From assembly GCA_003116995.1 (NCBI GenBank), contig BDSL01000002.1, positions 1,634,001 through 1,698,000 on the forward strand: a stretch of DNA of 64,000 bases, in the 5' to 3' direction. Below the pieces are notes generated by a model. The model was not told the origin of the DNA. It saw only the letters and a program-made list of their open reading frames with translations, and searched no databases. The DNA comes from Yamagishiella unicocca (taxonomy: Eukaryota > Chlorophyta > Chlorophyceae > Chlamydomonadales > Volvocaceae). How positions within the stretch are numbered: position 1 is the stretch's first letter; every line of letters starts with the position of its first letter. Made by a program: the position numbers and the translations under genes. Shown here piece after piece: positions 33,721 to 46,800 of this stretch.

Positions 33721-36700
33721 TCACCGCACCGCCTCGCAGCCGTCCGCCCATGGGCACGCTTCCTCCTCCGTTCCCGCCACCGCCGCCTGCGCCTGAACCG
33801 GCCCCTCCCTGGAGCCCTGCAGCCGCTCGTCCAGCCCCGGCTCCGCCGGTGCCCCGCCCTCGAACTCCGCGAACGCGCCCCGCAGCGCCGCCCGCGTGTC
33901 CAGCAGCAGCGACGGAAGGCGGCTGCCGAAAAACATCTTGGTGTTGTTGGTAATGGCCTGAGGTGACGGCGCACGCAGGCGTGGGCAGGGCGGGTCACAA
34001 TGCCTGCCAAGCTTCTCGGGCCCTCCCGTCTCTCCCCTCCATTACCCCCGCCCTGCCCTCTCCGCATCCTCTTCCCTTCTCCCCCAACGGATTCGCGGAT
34101 TCCCTTCCTACCCCCAGCAGCCCCCCCAGCGGCACCCCCAGCGGCACCCCCAGCGGCACCCCCAGCGGCACCTGGATGAGGGCGTACTCCAGGAACTGCG
34201 GAGTCAACTTGCCGCGCAGGGCCGCGGCCTCTCGCTCCAGCCTGTATCAGGATTTTCCAGGCAACGGTTGCGGATTGCGGTTGCGGGGTTAGTTGTGCCG
34301 TCGCGACGTCGTCACGTGCCTGATTTAACAGCCCCACCTGCCCCTGTGTATGCGTCCTGCCACCCCCCCCCGGCCCCCAGTGCCCACCCCCTCGTGCCTG
34401 TAGTGCTCTGCATCCGCCAGCGCCCGCTGCCGAGCCATGAACATGGTGTCCTCAATCTCGGCCTGGGACCGCGCCGCCTCCTTCTCCGCCAGCAGCTGCT
34501 GCATGCGGATGGCGCTGGTCTCAGCGGCGCGCTGGGCCTGCGGGGGGAAGAGGAACCCGAGGAACGAGGCGAGCGGAGAGGTAGGGGTAGGGGAGAGGGA
34601 GTTCGCCAACCAAGTCCCGCAGCGCCGAAGTGGACGAGCGCCGATTCGTTCTAATATGAGGGCAGGGGGTCGCCGAGTCACTTCATGTGTGAGGGCCGGG
34701 AGGGAGGGGTACCTCGGCGACCCCACCCCTCTCTGAGTGCCTCCGCCCCCCTCTCTGAGTGCCTCCGCCCCTTCCCTGGGCCCGACCAGCGCCCCCGCAC
34801 CCACACCCTCGCCCCTCACCAGCGCCACCGCCTTGACCCTCTCCGCCTCCGCCTCCCTCTCCATGACCCGCTGCCGCTCCAGAGCCACCAGCGCCTTAGT
34901 GCGCTCCACCTGCAGGGGGGGGCGGCACGGGGCAGCGGGCAGTGGGCGGGGGGCAGCTGCTGCTGGTGCTGCTGCTGGTGCTGCTGCTGGCGCCGCTGCT
35001 GGTGGTGCTGCTGCAGGGAATGCAAGGCAGGTGCTGGTGCTGGTGCTGGTGCTGGTGCTGGTGCTGGTGCTGGTGTTGGTGCTGGTGCTGCTGGTGCTGG
35101 TGCTGCTGGTGTTGCTGCTGGTGTTGCTGCTGCTGGTGGTGTTGCTGGTGCTGCTGCTGCTGGTGCTGCTGCTGGTGCTGCTGCTGGTGCTGCTGCTGGT
35201 GCTGCTGCTGGTGCTGCTGCTGGCGCCGCTGCTGGCGCCGCTGCTGCAGGGAATGCAAGGCAGGTGCTGGTGCTGGTGCTGGTGCTGCTGGTGCTGCTGG
35301 TACTGCTGGTGCTGCTGCTGGTGCTGCTGCTGGCGCCGCTGCTGGTGGTGCTGCTGCAGGGAATGCAAGGCAGGTGCTGGTGCTGGTGCTGGTGCTGCTG
35401 GTGCTGCTGGTACTGCTGGTGCTGCTGGTGCTGGTGCTGGTGTTGCTGCTGGTGCTGATGCTGGTGCTGGTGCCGCAGGGTGTGCAAGGCAGGGGCTGGG
35501 CTCCTCCGCTGGCTGTGGAGGGTGCGGCGCGGGGGCTGGCTCACCTCCATCGAGACGTAGTTGTCGGACACCGACTGGGGTATGCTGGGCTTGGTGACCC
35601 GCACCGCAATGATCTCTATGCCGGGGGCGTAGCGGTTGCAATCAGCCTGCAGGGCGTCCTTGATCTGCTCGTCCACCTGCGGGGTTTCGGAGCGGCGCGG
35701 GGGGAACAAGGAGGGAGGGCGAGCTGGGCGAGGGCTACGTGGGTTTCGGGGCTAGGCGGGCTGAATCGCTTACTGGCAGCTGGACGTGTGGGGAGCAGGG
35801 GACGCCGCGTGGGGTGCAGAGCACTGAACTACCGGGTCTTTGTGTTCGTGTTGGTGGCGGGCGGCGGATGGTGCTGGGTCATCACAGCTGCGGGGGGGAG
35901 GGTTCGCGCCGAGAGGCGGCGGCGGCCATTGCGCACCCACCTGGTCGAACTTGCTGATGTATACCTCCTCCAGCGTGTGGCTGCTGCAAAACTGGTTGAT
36001 CTCGTGGTGTATCTTGTCGTAGATCCACGTACGGTCGTAGTGGACTCCGTATTCCCGTATCGTGTCGTACACCAGGTCGCGCTTCAGGCGGTTGACGACC
36101 TGCGCCCAGCGCACACCGACGCGGACGCCTGACCTTGTGTGCAACGGTGCGTGTTGTACCAGTGCTGTTGCGGTTGCTGCTGCTCCTGCCGCCTAGCGCT
36201 AGCGCGCAGCCCTCCCAGCGCTGCCCTCCCAAGCCTCGTACCTCAATTTTGTCGAATGTGATGGTCACGCCGCCTTTCGTACCGCAGAGGATGCCCATTA
36301 CCTTGTCCGTCTGTACGGCAGTAGTTCACGTCGGGACAGCGTTTGGCGACAGCCGGGGGAACGGCCTCATAACCTCGGGGGCGGGCTAGAGGTGGAGCGC
36401 TCGCAAGGGTCCGCGCACGCACAAGCCTTACGAGCCGTACCGTCGTACAACATATCACGTCATAATTTGCTTTCGCCGCCTCTCAATCCCCGGCGGCTGG
36501 GATCCCGCGCTGCCGGCATTCCTTGGAGCTCCCATACCCTCCTACTCTGCTGCCTCTCATTCCCTAGCCAGTTGCTCGCCTGCATGGTGGTCTGTATCGC
36601 CTCGTACGTGTCAATTAGAGGCATCCGCACGTGAATGCCGGGCGGGGTGATGCGCTTGAGCAACATACCGCCACGCCAATACACGCCCACATGGCCCTGG

Positions 36701-37365
36701 GGGGGGGGGGGAGGCCGGAGGCGAGCCCAGCCGTAGGTTGCAGAGCGCCAAACGCTGTCGCATGGCGGGGTGACGCGGTGCGATGTAGGATGGCGGAGTA
36801 TAGGCCGGGAGTGCGTACGTGCTGGCGCCGCTGCTGAGGGTATCGTGGGCTTGGCGCTGAGCGGGCGTCAAGGAGACGGGCGAGGACGTCACGCGTGCGT
36901 GCCGCTGACAACACGTGTGCCTCCTCCTCCTACTCCTCCTCCTCTCGCAGGACACAGCCGTTATGGGAGCCCGGCTGCTGTGTGAATTCGTCTGCCCTGA
37001 TGCTGCGATGAGCAACCCGTGCATGTAACCGCAGCTGCGCGTACACTTTGCTGTCAACCACTTGGAGATGCCAGTTTGCAAGGACACATTTGCGCATGGA
37101 CTTAATATGTCATCAAGGCATGATATCTGCGTTCCACAATGCGGCGGGAGGGGCGGTATTGCATAATGCCGCCCGTTCTCACCTCTGGGATTTGGTGAAC
37201 AGCCGTCTTGATGAAGAACGCCAGAAATATAGCTGCTATGGAAATATAGATTGGCAGGTTGAGGTATAACGAAGTTGGCGTGTTGGCAACAGGCCGGGGT
37301 GCCGGGCCCGTTGGTCCATCTCCGTTACGTGGCACGCGATTACTCGGCCCGGATTGTGCGCTCAT
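33721..37365 (-). CDS. Erlin-like SPFH/prohibitin-domain ER membrane protein
   Basis: Erlins form large ring assemblies in cholesterol-rich ER membrane and, in animals, help degrade IP3 receptors. Nine exons (minus): 37365-37183, 36696-36580, 36310-36242, 36099-35941, 35676-35545, 34909-34820, 34537-34398, 34241-34172, 33957-33721, giving about 398 residues with all phases consistent. A single N-terminal membrane anchor (LYLNLPIYISIAAIFLAFFI) precedes the SPFH domain: HVGVYWRGGMLLKRITPPGI, then ILCGTKGGVTITFDKIE, then IHHEINQFCSSHTLEEVYI. A coiled-coil region follows (VERTKALVALERQRVMERE, RQRALADAEHYR). The C-terminus after FFGSRLP is an Ala/Glu-rich tail longer than in animal erlins. Two introns use GC donors (after exon 2, CAG|gcgagc; after exon 7, CAG|gcacga). 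Confidence 0.93.
34958..35475 (-). repeat. Intronic CAG/CAC triplet-repeat tract
   Basis: About 500 bp of mixed ctg and gtg triplets (plus strand) fill most of the 635-bp erlin intron between exons 5 and 6. A spacer containing gcagggaatgcaaggcaggt recurs three times (about 35013, 35247, 35357), so blocks of roughly 110-230 bp have duplicated. Long ORFs on both strands here are compositional. Confidence 0.93.
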
Positions 37366-38592
37366 CTTAAACAAAGATATTTAATTCCTACTCGTCGGTG
37401 TTTGCAATGGCTTGCGACGAGACCTCCGAAAGGATATGCGACGCCACCGGATACTGTACTATACCGGTGTGCAGAGCGCAAGCAGCTGCCGCCTTCCTCC
37501 AAGCACTCAGCTGAACACTAAATTACGCCAGCCGCCGAGCCATTAGGTAAACCGCAGGACCACGTATGCGTACGGCATGTCTTCCATGCATGCTTCGCGC
37601 GTCGCGTGGATCCATCTGCCTCCATGGAGCTCTACGTGGGCGCTGGACGGCATTTTCGACTTTTCAAACAGGGATGCTTGCGTGCAGCATCGGTGCCTCC
37701 GGGCAATCCTGCCGTGACACCGTGGGTACGCGTGGGTTGGCTGCAACCGCAAGGCGTGTCTAGCCCGCAGACGTACATGCAGGTCATGGGACTGTGAATG
37801 TTGTTAATCAGCGCTTCGCCCTAGCACTTGTCAAAATCTGATACCGATGCGACAACTCCATGCCCTACTGCTCTCGGAATACAGCCCGTGGTGAAGGAGG
37901 ACCACACTTCTGGACCTTGAACCGCGCCCGTTGTCCCCTCGAACGGGTTCAACTGGACGGGAGAAAAGTGTTCGGCTTACAGCGGAGGATTGTCCCCTCA
38001 AACGGGTTCAACTGGACGGGAGAAAAGTGTTCGGCTTATACAGCGGAGGAGCACAGATGCGGGCAGCGCGCACAGGGCCAAACGAACTCTGTTCATGTTT
38101 CAGCTCAAATCGCCCACTGCCTTCACAATCCACCGGCACCTCCGTGTGTGCCACCCAGCCATTCCTCATACCCTATTCGCCTCGCCAAACCCCTGCGCCG
38201 GCGCACCTATTGGGTCCATCCTGCCCCTGCCGCTGCCATGTCTCCATGTTACAACCAGGTCACCGGGCGCCTCGCTGATCAATCGTCCTGCTTCGCACTG
38301 ACAGGTATACAATTAGGTGTTGCACAACACGCAGCCCCCAGGTCGCAGACGCGGTTTGCTGACTCCCATTCCTTGGCTTCCATCCCATCCTCGTCACCGT
38401 CCCAACGGGCAGCGAGGAAAGCTGCTCAAATACAAAACTGCAAAATTGAAAAGACAAGACCGCGTAGCGACAATTACGCAGCCCAAGTAATCGGACGGCG
38501 CAGTGGGCCCTCCCCCGGAAAGTCGTTTTGGCCAACATCATCGTCGCCAATACTCACCACCGTTGCGGCCCATCGCCCACACTACCACGGCT
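37366..38592. other. Erlin promoter region / SOUL 3' UTR
   Basis: The spacer holds the SOUL gene 3' UTR and the erlin promoter. A minus-strand TGTAA polyadenylation signal candidate lies at 38253-38249 (another at 37981-37977). No further gene was recognised. Confidence 0.55.
37931..38046 (-). repeat. 59-bp tandem duplication
   Basis: Two nearly perfect copies of a unit containing aacgggttcaactggacggg (at 37942 and 38001). Confidence 0.95.
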
Positions 38593-40283
38593 TCACCGCA
38601 GTACATCGTCTGACTTCCTAGCGTTGACAGCCCGCGCTTCATTGGCTTTGATCCACACCTCGTTGTGACGGTTGAAGATCCTGAACGGGCTGTCGTAGCC
38701 TGCGTGAAAGAAGCTCGAGTAATCGTACGGCAGGGCCTCGTCGTCTAGCAGGCGCAGCAGGTCCGTGGCCTTGTCCAGGATCTCGCGCTCATTTGTACGT
38801 CCGCCGTACGACATGACGTAATAGTCCGTCGCCGGGGCCGGGTCCACGAATACATCGGCGCTGAGGGCGGCGGGCGGGTTGTCCTGCGGCGCACGGGGGG
38901 GGGAGGGTTCAAGAGAGGTAACTCGCGACAATCGCAAGATAAACTGATAATGCCTCAACCACCTTTTTGCCAACCAACCAGACCCTCCCGATCACCCCTT
39001 CCTTCCAAGTTCCAATCCAACCCTAACGCCTTCGTCGTACGACCTTCCTAAACTAGAGACCTCGCGCCAAGCATACCTGCGCATCTGCCGGGACGAAGAA
39101 GGATAGCTTGAAGTGGTCCTCGCAGAAAGGCCCCTCACCCGGCGTCAGCTCCACACGAACCGGCGCTGTCATGGGGATGGGAACGCCGTCCTCATTGGCG
39201 CCGCTGATGTAGGCGAAGAGACGCTGCCGCCAGGACAGCAGGCGGGAAGCGGGCGTCAGAATGAGGGGCTTGCACCGTTGACGAAAGCTGTGGCTTCACG
39301 GACAGGGTGGACGCAACGTAGGAATGGAACAGACAGCAATGCGTCAATGGGAGCCACAAGCGCAGCCTGCCGCCACCTACCATGAACCCCGTCTGGACTG
39401 CCTTGTCGTAGTCCATTCCAGTCATGTTGGTGGACATCCACACGCCTACTCGCGGGCACAGCGGGCACAGTGCGGTACGGGCACAGTGCGGTACGTGCCA
39501 AGAAGGCAGTCCGTATGGTACGGTGTACGGGGGAGCACGGGAATCCGCCTGGCACGTCAGCTGAAGGTGGTCACATGTACGTCCCAAGGCATGGGGAGAT
39601 GGGCGTCCGACAAACCGCTGAGAACCCACAATCCCACGGACATGCGCACGTCACCTGCGCCCACTATTGTAATGCTGGAAGACGTGGGTTTTGGGGAGCA
39701 GCGCTGAAGGACGGGCCGGGACAGGCACGTGGAACGAGAGCCATCTGCGCGCAATCCCGTACACCACCAAAAGCCTTGCCACGCAGGCTTTAATGTTTGT
39801 TGTTTTGCGCGTACGACGACGAGAGTAACAAACCCATTGTCGGGTTTCTTGCGGGAGCATACCAGTCAGTGTGTGAAAGAGGGCTACGCATACGCCCCAA
39901 CGACAGTGACGCTGCCGGGTATGACGCAGCAACCTAGATGAGCGTCCAGCACAGGCATAAAATGGGTTACAAGGCGCAAGGCCCGACCCGGAGGATGGCT
40001 GTTTGCCCGGGCGGGGCGCTTGGTTTGTGCACGTGCGCTAAGCATGAAACCACCACTACCTGGCCGTTGCAGTGTTTTGCGGTGCAACGCTGACCGCCGC
40101 AGATGTCTTACACTTACCGGCCGGATAGGAGCGGAGCTCCACATCCTTGGCCAGGGTCTGCACCACCTCAAATTGTGGACAGTCAAGGTCGTGACAGAAC
40201 CACGGACCCTCCTCCTTCAGGCAGCGCTGCGGCGGGTGGCCGAGCGTCAGCAATGTGAGGATAAAACAAGTGGCCCCTGCCAT
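38593..40283 (-). CDS. SOUL-family haem-binding protein, secreted/organellar
   Basis: SOUL/HEBP proteins bind haem or other tetrapyrroles. In algae some occur in the eyespot or plastid. Four exons (minus): 40283-40118, 39445-39381, 39223-39077, 38883-38593, phases consistent, about 222 residues. The start methionine opens a hydrophobic signal-like segment (MAGATCFILTLLTLG), followed by a Cys-containing stretch and the SOUL core: CPQFEVVQTLAKDVELRSYP, VWMSTNMTGMDYDKAVQTGF, RLFAYISGANEDGVPIPMTA, then FKLSFFVPADAQ and TDYYVMSYGGRTNEREI. The C-terminus (SPFRIFNRHNEVWIKAN) matches the family's usual end. The gene lies 1.2 kb upstream of the erlin gene on the same strand. The target compartment is inferred only from the N-terminus. 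Confidence 0.9.
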
Positions 40284-42400
40284 GTCCCTGCTGAGGTGCT
40301 GAACTGTCTTAGCAGTTGGAGAGTATCAGCGAATTTCCTATATGTTTGCCAATCGTGTCTAGTTCACTGTACAAGGTGCTAGGTGGAAGTTTTGTGCCCA
40401 AAGTGGCCCGGCCCACAACGGTAGTGCCGTACGCGAGCGGTGTCAGGTGGCGTAAGTTTAACAAAGCCCACCGTGCTCGAAAAAATAGGTGCTTTATGGT
40501 CTTAGATATTATCTGGGGTCAACTGGGATACTATGCGTGACATACGGCAACAAAATTGAAAACGCTTACGGTTCGCACGGATATCTGTTCTGCTTCAGGC
40601 ATTTAGGTGAACTTGGGCTATATACATAAGGCTGCTGCGACAGCATGACGCTGTGGACTCTGCTTCAAGTGAGAACGACGCGATGGTCGTCTTGTCGTCG
40701 GGGATGCTGACCTGCAACTGCATGTCCTCTTGATTGCTGCAGGCAGTCTTGTTAATGTTCAATGGCGTTGCGGTGCTCAACAATGAGCGCTTCCTTGAAA
40801 AGCGTAGGTCTCACGGGAATGGATCAGATGGCAGGTTATCTTGCATCTGCTTACGCGGATATGCTTTTATGCAGGTGGCTTTGGATTTTCTCAGATGAGG
40901 GAGTCAAACTCCTTAAAAATGTCAATAATAGGTGGCATACATGCGGTCCACTACTTCCGGGGTGAGTGGGCACAGATTCAAAACCCTCTCCCTCTGACCC
41001 TGACAACGGACCCAATGTCAGCTAATCCTCTTCCGCGATCCCCCCAATGCAATACCCTGACAGGTGTATTAGTGCCCATAAACGTCCTCGTCATTGTAGT
41101 CAAGCTACTATTCGGATGATAGAACTCTGCGACAGACGTGTTGCGAGGACCATGCTCCATACACATGTCATCCGGTAAAACACTCCAAAACGAATGAGCA
41201 AATACAAACATCTTGACTGCACAACCCCATGACCGGGATTGTGTATTACGGAGGCCAAGTGCCGTCCATTAGGTTTGTGGACCAAATAGCCGTGGGCCTG
41301 TATGCTGGCGGTAAAGGACCATCAGCATGTGTGCACCGCCTTTAGGTGGGCCGCATCTGGGGTCCGGCGATCACACGGTTGCGGATGCCCATCTGAAATG
41401 CTTGGCATTGGGTTGTGTTGTATCCCGAATATACTCTATGGCGGTCAACTTGCACGCGATGTGCGCAGCAGCTGGGACACTCCGAACATGTCACGGTCAC
41501 TGCCAGTGCATACGGGCGACCCACACCGGAAGTCATGTCCACCTGGCCCCGCCCCTCCATGGTCAGCCTTATAACATTTGGATCGCCAACACTGAGCAGT
41601 GTTCGCCGTGAATACATGTTTGGTTGTGGGTTTGACAAAAAAAGGTTTCGGATTTGACATTTTTCTTGAAGTGTTGTTCTCCTGACAGTTTCGTCGAGGT
41701 TTTGCCCTTGGTTGGTGGTGGCAAGAGACACCGTTTGGGCAATCAAGTGTTGCTTATAAGGGACCAAGCCCGGATGAATTTAGTTGGGCCCCACCGATTG
41801 TAATTGAGACCCCACCGATGAAAGACAAGCTTACCCGCATCGAAGTTGGCCGATCTCCCCAATAACTTCACGATTGCTGTTGGCCATGGCAGTTCCAGCA
41901 CTAGGAATGAAGGCACAGGCCTCGGACACGTCACGAAGCGACCTCAGCTGTGTTCTATTAAGACATCCGCCTAAGCTGGGCTGATGCTCGGCATTGCTCA
42001 ACCACAATCAGCCTCAGTGCATAGCAGCCCCGCCGGCAGCAGCAGCGTCGGCAGGGCAGCCGCAACGGCGGGGGCAGCGGCATCGCCGGCAGCAGCGGGG
42101 GCAGCAGCACTGCCTAAACAGTGGCGTCAGTGGGGGCAGCAGCAACGCCGGCAGCAGCGGCATCGGGGCGGACAGCAACGCCGGGGGAGGGGACAGCCCA
42201 TTAGGGCCGCCCCTCATACCGGGAGGTGTGGCGTCCATGCAAGGTGTGGGAAGGAGGGACTGGCCTTGAAAGCCGCGCAGGCAGAGCAGACCGGAGGGGC
42301 AGCGGCAGCCAGCCATCAGCCCTTCGCAAACAACCGCGGTCGCCGGCAGCCCTCTGGGTCAAAGCCCTTCCCTGAAAGTGCGCCGTGGGAACCAGAGGAG
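40284..42400. other. Intergenic region
   Basis: No recognised gene. It includes the SOUL promoter. 42030-42230 is an imperfect ggcagcagc-type repeat that could be degraded coding low complexity, located just before a LINE relic. Confidence 0.5.
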
Positions 42401-42404
42401 CGAT

Positions 42405-42712
42405 CGAAGGCAGCTTGTGTGGTTGGTGTTGGTTCCTTCGGGGTTGCAGCCATGTGTCTGGGGCGTCGCGGTGCTTATGGCCATCAGCGCGATGGAGGCT
42501 GAGCGGCGGTATGTGGCCTTGGAGGCGTCAGAGGTGTGTCTCCTGGCACCGTGTTGCGAGATCGTGCGGTTCGGCGTGGGATTGTCGACTTTTGGTACCG
42601 ACTGCGGGGTTTCACCGCACTTGGTGTCCCGGTGTCCCGAATTAGGTTCCTGGCTGAGGGGCCGCTTGGGCTGCTGCAGTTGGTATACTACTGATAGGGG
42701 TGCCGTGTGAGC
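42405..42712 (+). pseudogene. LINE ORF2 C-terminal relic with a frameshift
   Basis: Translation gives VWLVLVPSGLQPCVWGVAVL and AISAMEAERRYVALEASE, then, after a frameshift near 42530, RRGIVDFWYRLRGFTALGVP and a stop (tga at about 42695). These align with the intact LINE (HVWLCVSPDPTTVLQCVWDV, LNAMEWARRYIHSHRLSG, RSGLLAKFWALLRDFAGLGLP). T-rich 3' UTR-like sequence continues to about 42830. It belongs to a related but distinct subfamily. Confidence 0.75.
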
Positions 42713-42829
42713 TAATTCCCCCTGGTTGGTTGTTGCCGCTTTTTGTTCTCTGGACCCTTCTTTAGTAATCTGGTGGTTTGTCGCATCTCGGTCGAGTGTC
42801 TTTTCCTTCTTCCTGCGTCTCTGTCAGTG

Positions 42830-43803
42830 TCAGACGATGCGCCCGATGGCTCTAACTTCCCCACAGTAGCAGGTGCTACTATTACACGGTGTCGAGATCG
42901 GCAGAAACTCAGCTTATCAACAGAATAACACGTTGAAAGCAGCGCCGATTTCACGAATTTAGGTGAGACACACAACCAAACAGGTAATTAACTGGCAAAG
43001 ACTGGATCAGTGTCAGCAATGAAAAAGTTCTAACGACTGCCCTGGGCGGGGCTGAAAGGAAGCCGTAGGTCGACACTTAAGGAATAATGAGTTCCGACTA
43101 AAAATACGTTTGATAGCGTGCAGGAGGGGCGGGGCAAGGTGGGCATGACCCCCTGTGCATCGATGCCATTATGACTATGGCATGCCACGAGCATATTGCA
43201 TCATGGCCAGTAAGATTCCCTGTCGTCCCCGCGAACTGCCGCCGCTCTCCCCATAGTTAAGCACCCTGACAGCATATCACACTGCCATGTGCAAAAGAAT
43301 TCTATAACAGGGAGAATACCTGGTACGTCGCAGCAAACGCACCTAAACGAATACCCATACTATTACGAAACAGCGCCCAGCTGTAATACGTAGAACGCAC
43401 GGTTCAGTATCTACAAACCAGTCTATACACAATCCTGCCGCCACCACCACAGTCGTCCAGTCGAGTATCCCCTACTTAACTTGGGGGCTGCGGCAGGAGT
43501 CCTGCCCTTCTGCCCCTCTCTTCTCACTCAAACCTCCCAACAGCGCTTCCTGCCAGCTTATGCTTCCTGTCAGCAGCAACGGAATCCCGTGCTACTCGTG
43601 CGACGCTTTTGTTAATAACTAAATATACGAAAGGCTCTTAGCTGCTGGCCGTGGCGTCAGCGCTACCCAGAACTGCAGCATGCCAGTGACGGCCCGGACC
43701 GCTGAACCATTACCGACGGTGTAAGATGTCCACCCAAATATAAGAGCACGCAGGGCTGTGCTGCACACAGTCCATAGCCCAGACGTGCCGTGTGCCCAGT
43801 CTC
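42830..43803. other. Intergenic region / 3' UTR of the acyl-ACP synthetase
   Basis: No recognised gene. No convincing minus-strand TGTAA close to the stop at 43804 was found. Confidence 0.5.
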
Positions 43804-46800
43804 TTAGCCCCTCAGCCGTCCCATAAGGCCCACAGCAACCGCCGTGTATACCTTCATGATCTCTGGCCGCCTCGGCTTCATGGTCCGAGTAAGCGTGCCA
43901 TCCTCGACGGAGAGGGGGGTGCGCACCACCGCCACGTGCGCCACGTGCTCAAAGGCGCTGAAATCGGGTCGGGCGGCGTTCAGCCTGAAAGGGTTACGGT
44001 GGCCGTGGTGGCGGAGTCAGGCTAAAAGATGCAGGAGGGCACGATGGAGTGATGGCGAGTGGAGTGTGGAAACGGGGTGGGGTGATGAACTGCGGGTACG
44101 ACAATTGGGGCCGTGGGTTCTTCGTGAGGTCACCCTTACCCTATACCCCTTTGCAAACAAAAGCAGCTGCAGACGTGAAACGCGGCATCGGAGCGGAGTG
44201 GACCTCTGTGGCTGCGTCATGGCAAAACGGCCCTTCGCAATGACCATTAGCTGGTAGGGTCGGAGTTTCTGCTGTTCGAGTGCGGGCGACGCGTTGGTGG
44301 TTGGGTACAGACAGCAAGCAGGCAGCTCGCACGCGCCTGGTTACTTCGCTCAGCAGGCGTGCCTCCAGCTGCCCCGGCTGCAGCGACCCCTCGGCACTCC
44401 CCGCCAGCGCGTCCTCGTCCGGCCACACCAGAGCGCCCAGCTCTCGCTTATCCTGCGGGAGTGACACCGGCCGAGACGGGGAGGGGATTAGGGTTCGGGA
44501 AAGCCGCGCGGGTGGGCCACGGTGTGGGATTGGGCCAGAATATCAGCAAAGCTCAATTTCCCCAGCCGCACCTCAACCGCACTGGATTGCATCTCAGGCC
44601 TCGTAATCACCCACCTGGCCCACCAGCATGACGTGCTTGATTAGAAGCGACGCCGCAACTGCATCCTCGATGGGCTGCGGCTCCACGTTCTTGCCGGAGC
44701 TCAGCACGATGGTGTCCTTGGCGCGACCGGTCAGCACCAGATGGCCGCCGCAGCGGGAGCCCGGCACCCCTGCCGGGGCAATCCAGCCGAGATCGCCTGC
44801 GACAGAGTAGGTAGGCATGAGGGGAGGCTGTGCCGGACGAGGAAAGGAGGCGTCTGCGGCGGCGGAGTCGATGGGACAGCCCTATAACGCGCCGTCCGGG
44901 CAGCTGCCTATCACAAATATCGCACCGCTAGCCCTAAAACAACCTGCCCTTAACCGCTGCAAACATCTCCGCCTCCCTGCCCTCGTCCCCGCACTGCAAG
45001 CAGTAGCACACGCTTACGGAATCCGACGAGTTTTTATCTGCGCACCCGACCGCCCGTCCAGGACCTTCCTGCCCACCTGTGTCAAACCAGCCGTCACCGG
45101 CCCGGAATGCCCGCGCAGTAGCCGCCTCGTCCCTGAAGTAGCCGGGCATGACGCCCGGGCCCCTGGCCAGGACTAGGCCCTGCCGCCCCTCCGGCAGCGG
45201 CTGAAGCGTGTCGGGGTCCACGACGCGCAGCTCCGTGCCGGGGGTGGGCACGCCCACGCTGCCGCGAATGTTCTGTGGAGCGGTGTGACAAGACTTAAGT
45301 AAAACCTCTGAGCAGGAAGGAGGACGCGATGGAATGATCAACAGCGCAAGCGCGTGTCGCAATTTCCCCTCGGCCCCGGACGAGGAACACCAACATATAC
45401 ATCCTCTTGGCGGATGCCCGGTCCCTCTCTCGCTCCGTCCCTGCCTTTCCCTCCTGCTGTACCCAGCGAACGCCACCGCGCACCTCCTCTGGCGGCTCCG
45501 AGCGCCTGCACGCCAGGACCGGCGACGTCTCAGTAAGGCCCCAGCCGTTGAGCACCTGCAGGCCCAGGGTCTCGTAGAAGTCGTCCAGGTGGGCAGCCAG
45601 CGAGCCCCCGCCGCTGATGACGGTCTTGCGCACACCCAGGGCCTCGCGGACCTGGCGGCGAGGAAGGAGGAGGGTACGGCATCGGAGCAGGTTACGGCCC
45701 GCGACCCGGTGTGAGGGGCGTTTACTTAGCGACCTTGAACTGAATGCAAGGCGATCCGCAATCGCATGCCTCCCGAGTCCTCTAGCGTAATCTGCAGCAT
45801 TTGACAAAACAGCGCACCTTGCCGTACACCAGCTTGGACGCCAGCGCATGCAGCGGCGCCAACAGCAGCGCCAGCAGCGCTGCTCCCACTACCTGCGCCC
45901 AGCGGCGCGCCGTCGCTACCAGCTGTCCGCCAGCGCCGTCTCTAGCTACGGGTAGCGCGTGCGGCACCGACAGGCCGGTCGCGACCCGGCGCGCGCGAAC
46001 GTAGGCCGCACCCGCCGCCAGCAGCGCCGACGCGATCGCAGCGCGGTGGCGGGGTCCGGCGGCGAGGCGCTGCTGCACCCGGGCGTGGAGGGTGTCCAAC
46101 ACGAGCGGCACACAGACGAAGTGGTCGGGCGAAAAGGCGGCCAGGTCGTCGCGGAGGCGGCGAATGCTTGTGTACACCTGGGGCGTGGGGCCGGGCGGCA
46201 ATCGCGAAGGGCACGGGAGCGCGCAGGGTGAGGTTTGAGCTGCTGCCAGGCGGCTTCGACGACGGACGTCAGCGGCAATCAGGAGGCACGGTACCCTGTA
46301 CTGGACAAGACGAAGGCTACAGCGGGGCTCTGTGGGGCTCCGGAACCCCGGCTGCAAGTGGATGTCCCGCGGGCAGGCGCTCTGTCGCCGAGGACGCATC
46401 CTAGTTGCGGCCACGGGCACGTTGTACGTGACCCTGCCCCAGCAGCATCCCCAAGTCCCCGGCAGCAGCCCCTGCACACCTGGTGGCCGCCCCTGCTGAG
46501 CACGAAGTAGGAGCAGGTGCGCTCGTAGATGTGCCAGGGCGGCAGCAGGCTCAGCACGCGGTCGCCCGGCTGCACGGGGAGGAAGTGCGAGAGGTTCCGG
46601 ACCTGGTAGGCGAGGTTGGCGTGGGTCAGCATGACTCCCTTGGGGTGGCCTGCGGGCGACGAGGGAGGACCAGGGGAAGAGGTACGGGTACGGAACCAAG
46701 CGAATGAGGCCGGGGCTGGGATGGAGGAGCCGCGGTACCGAAAGCGGCAAGGTGGCGCTTCTCGAGGCTCAGCCAGCTTGGGTCGCGGTCCTCGAGGCCC

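Noticed and set aside
34737..36132. Leu/Val/Cys-rich and Gln/His-rich ORFs in the triplet tract
   Set aside because: They lie in the intron of a well-supported erlin gene and are explained by ctg/gtg repetition.
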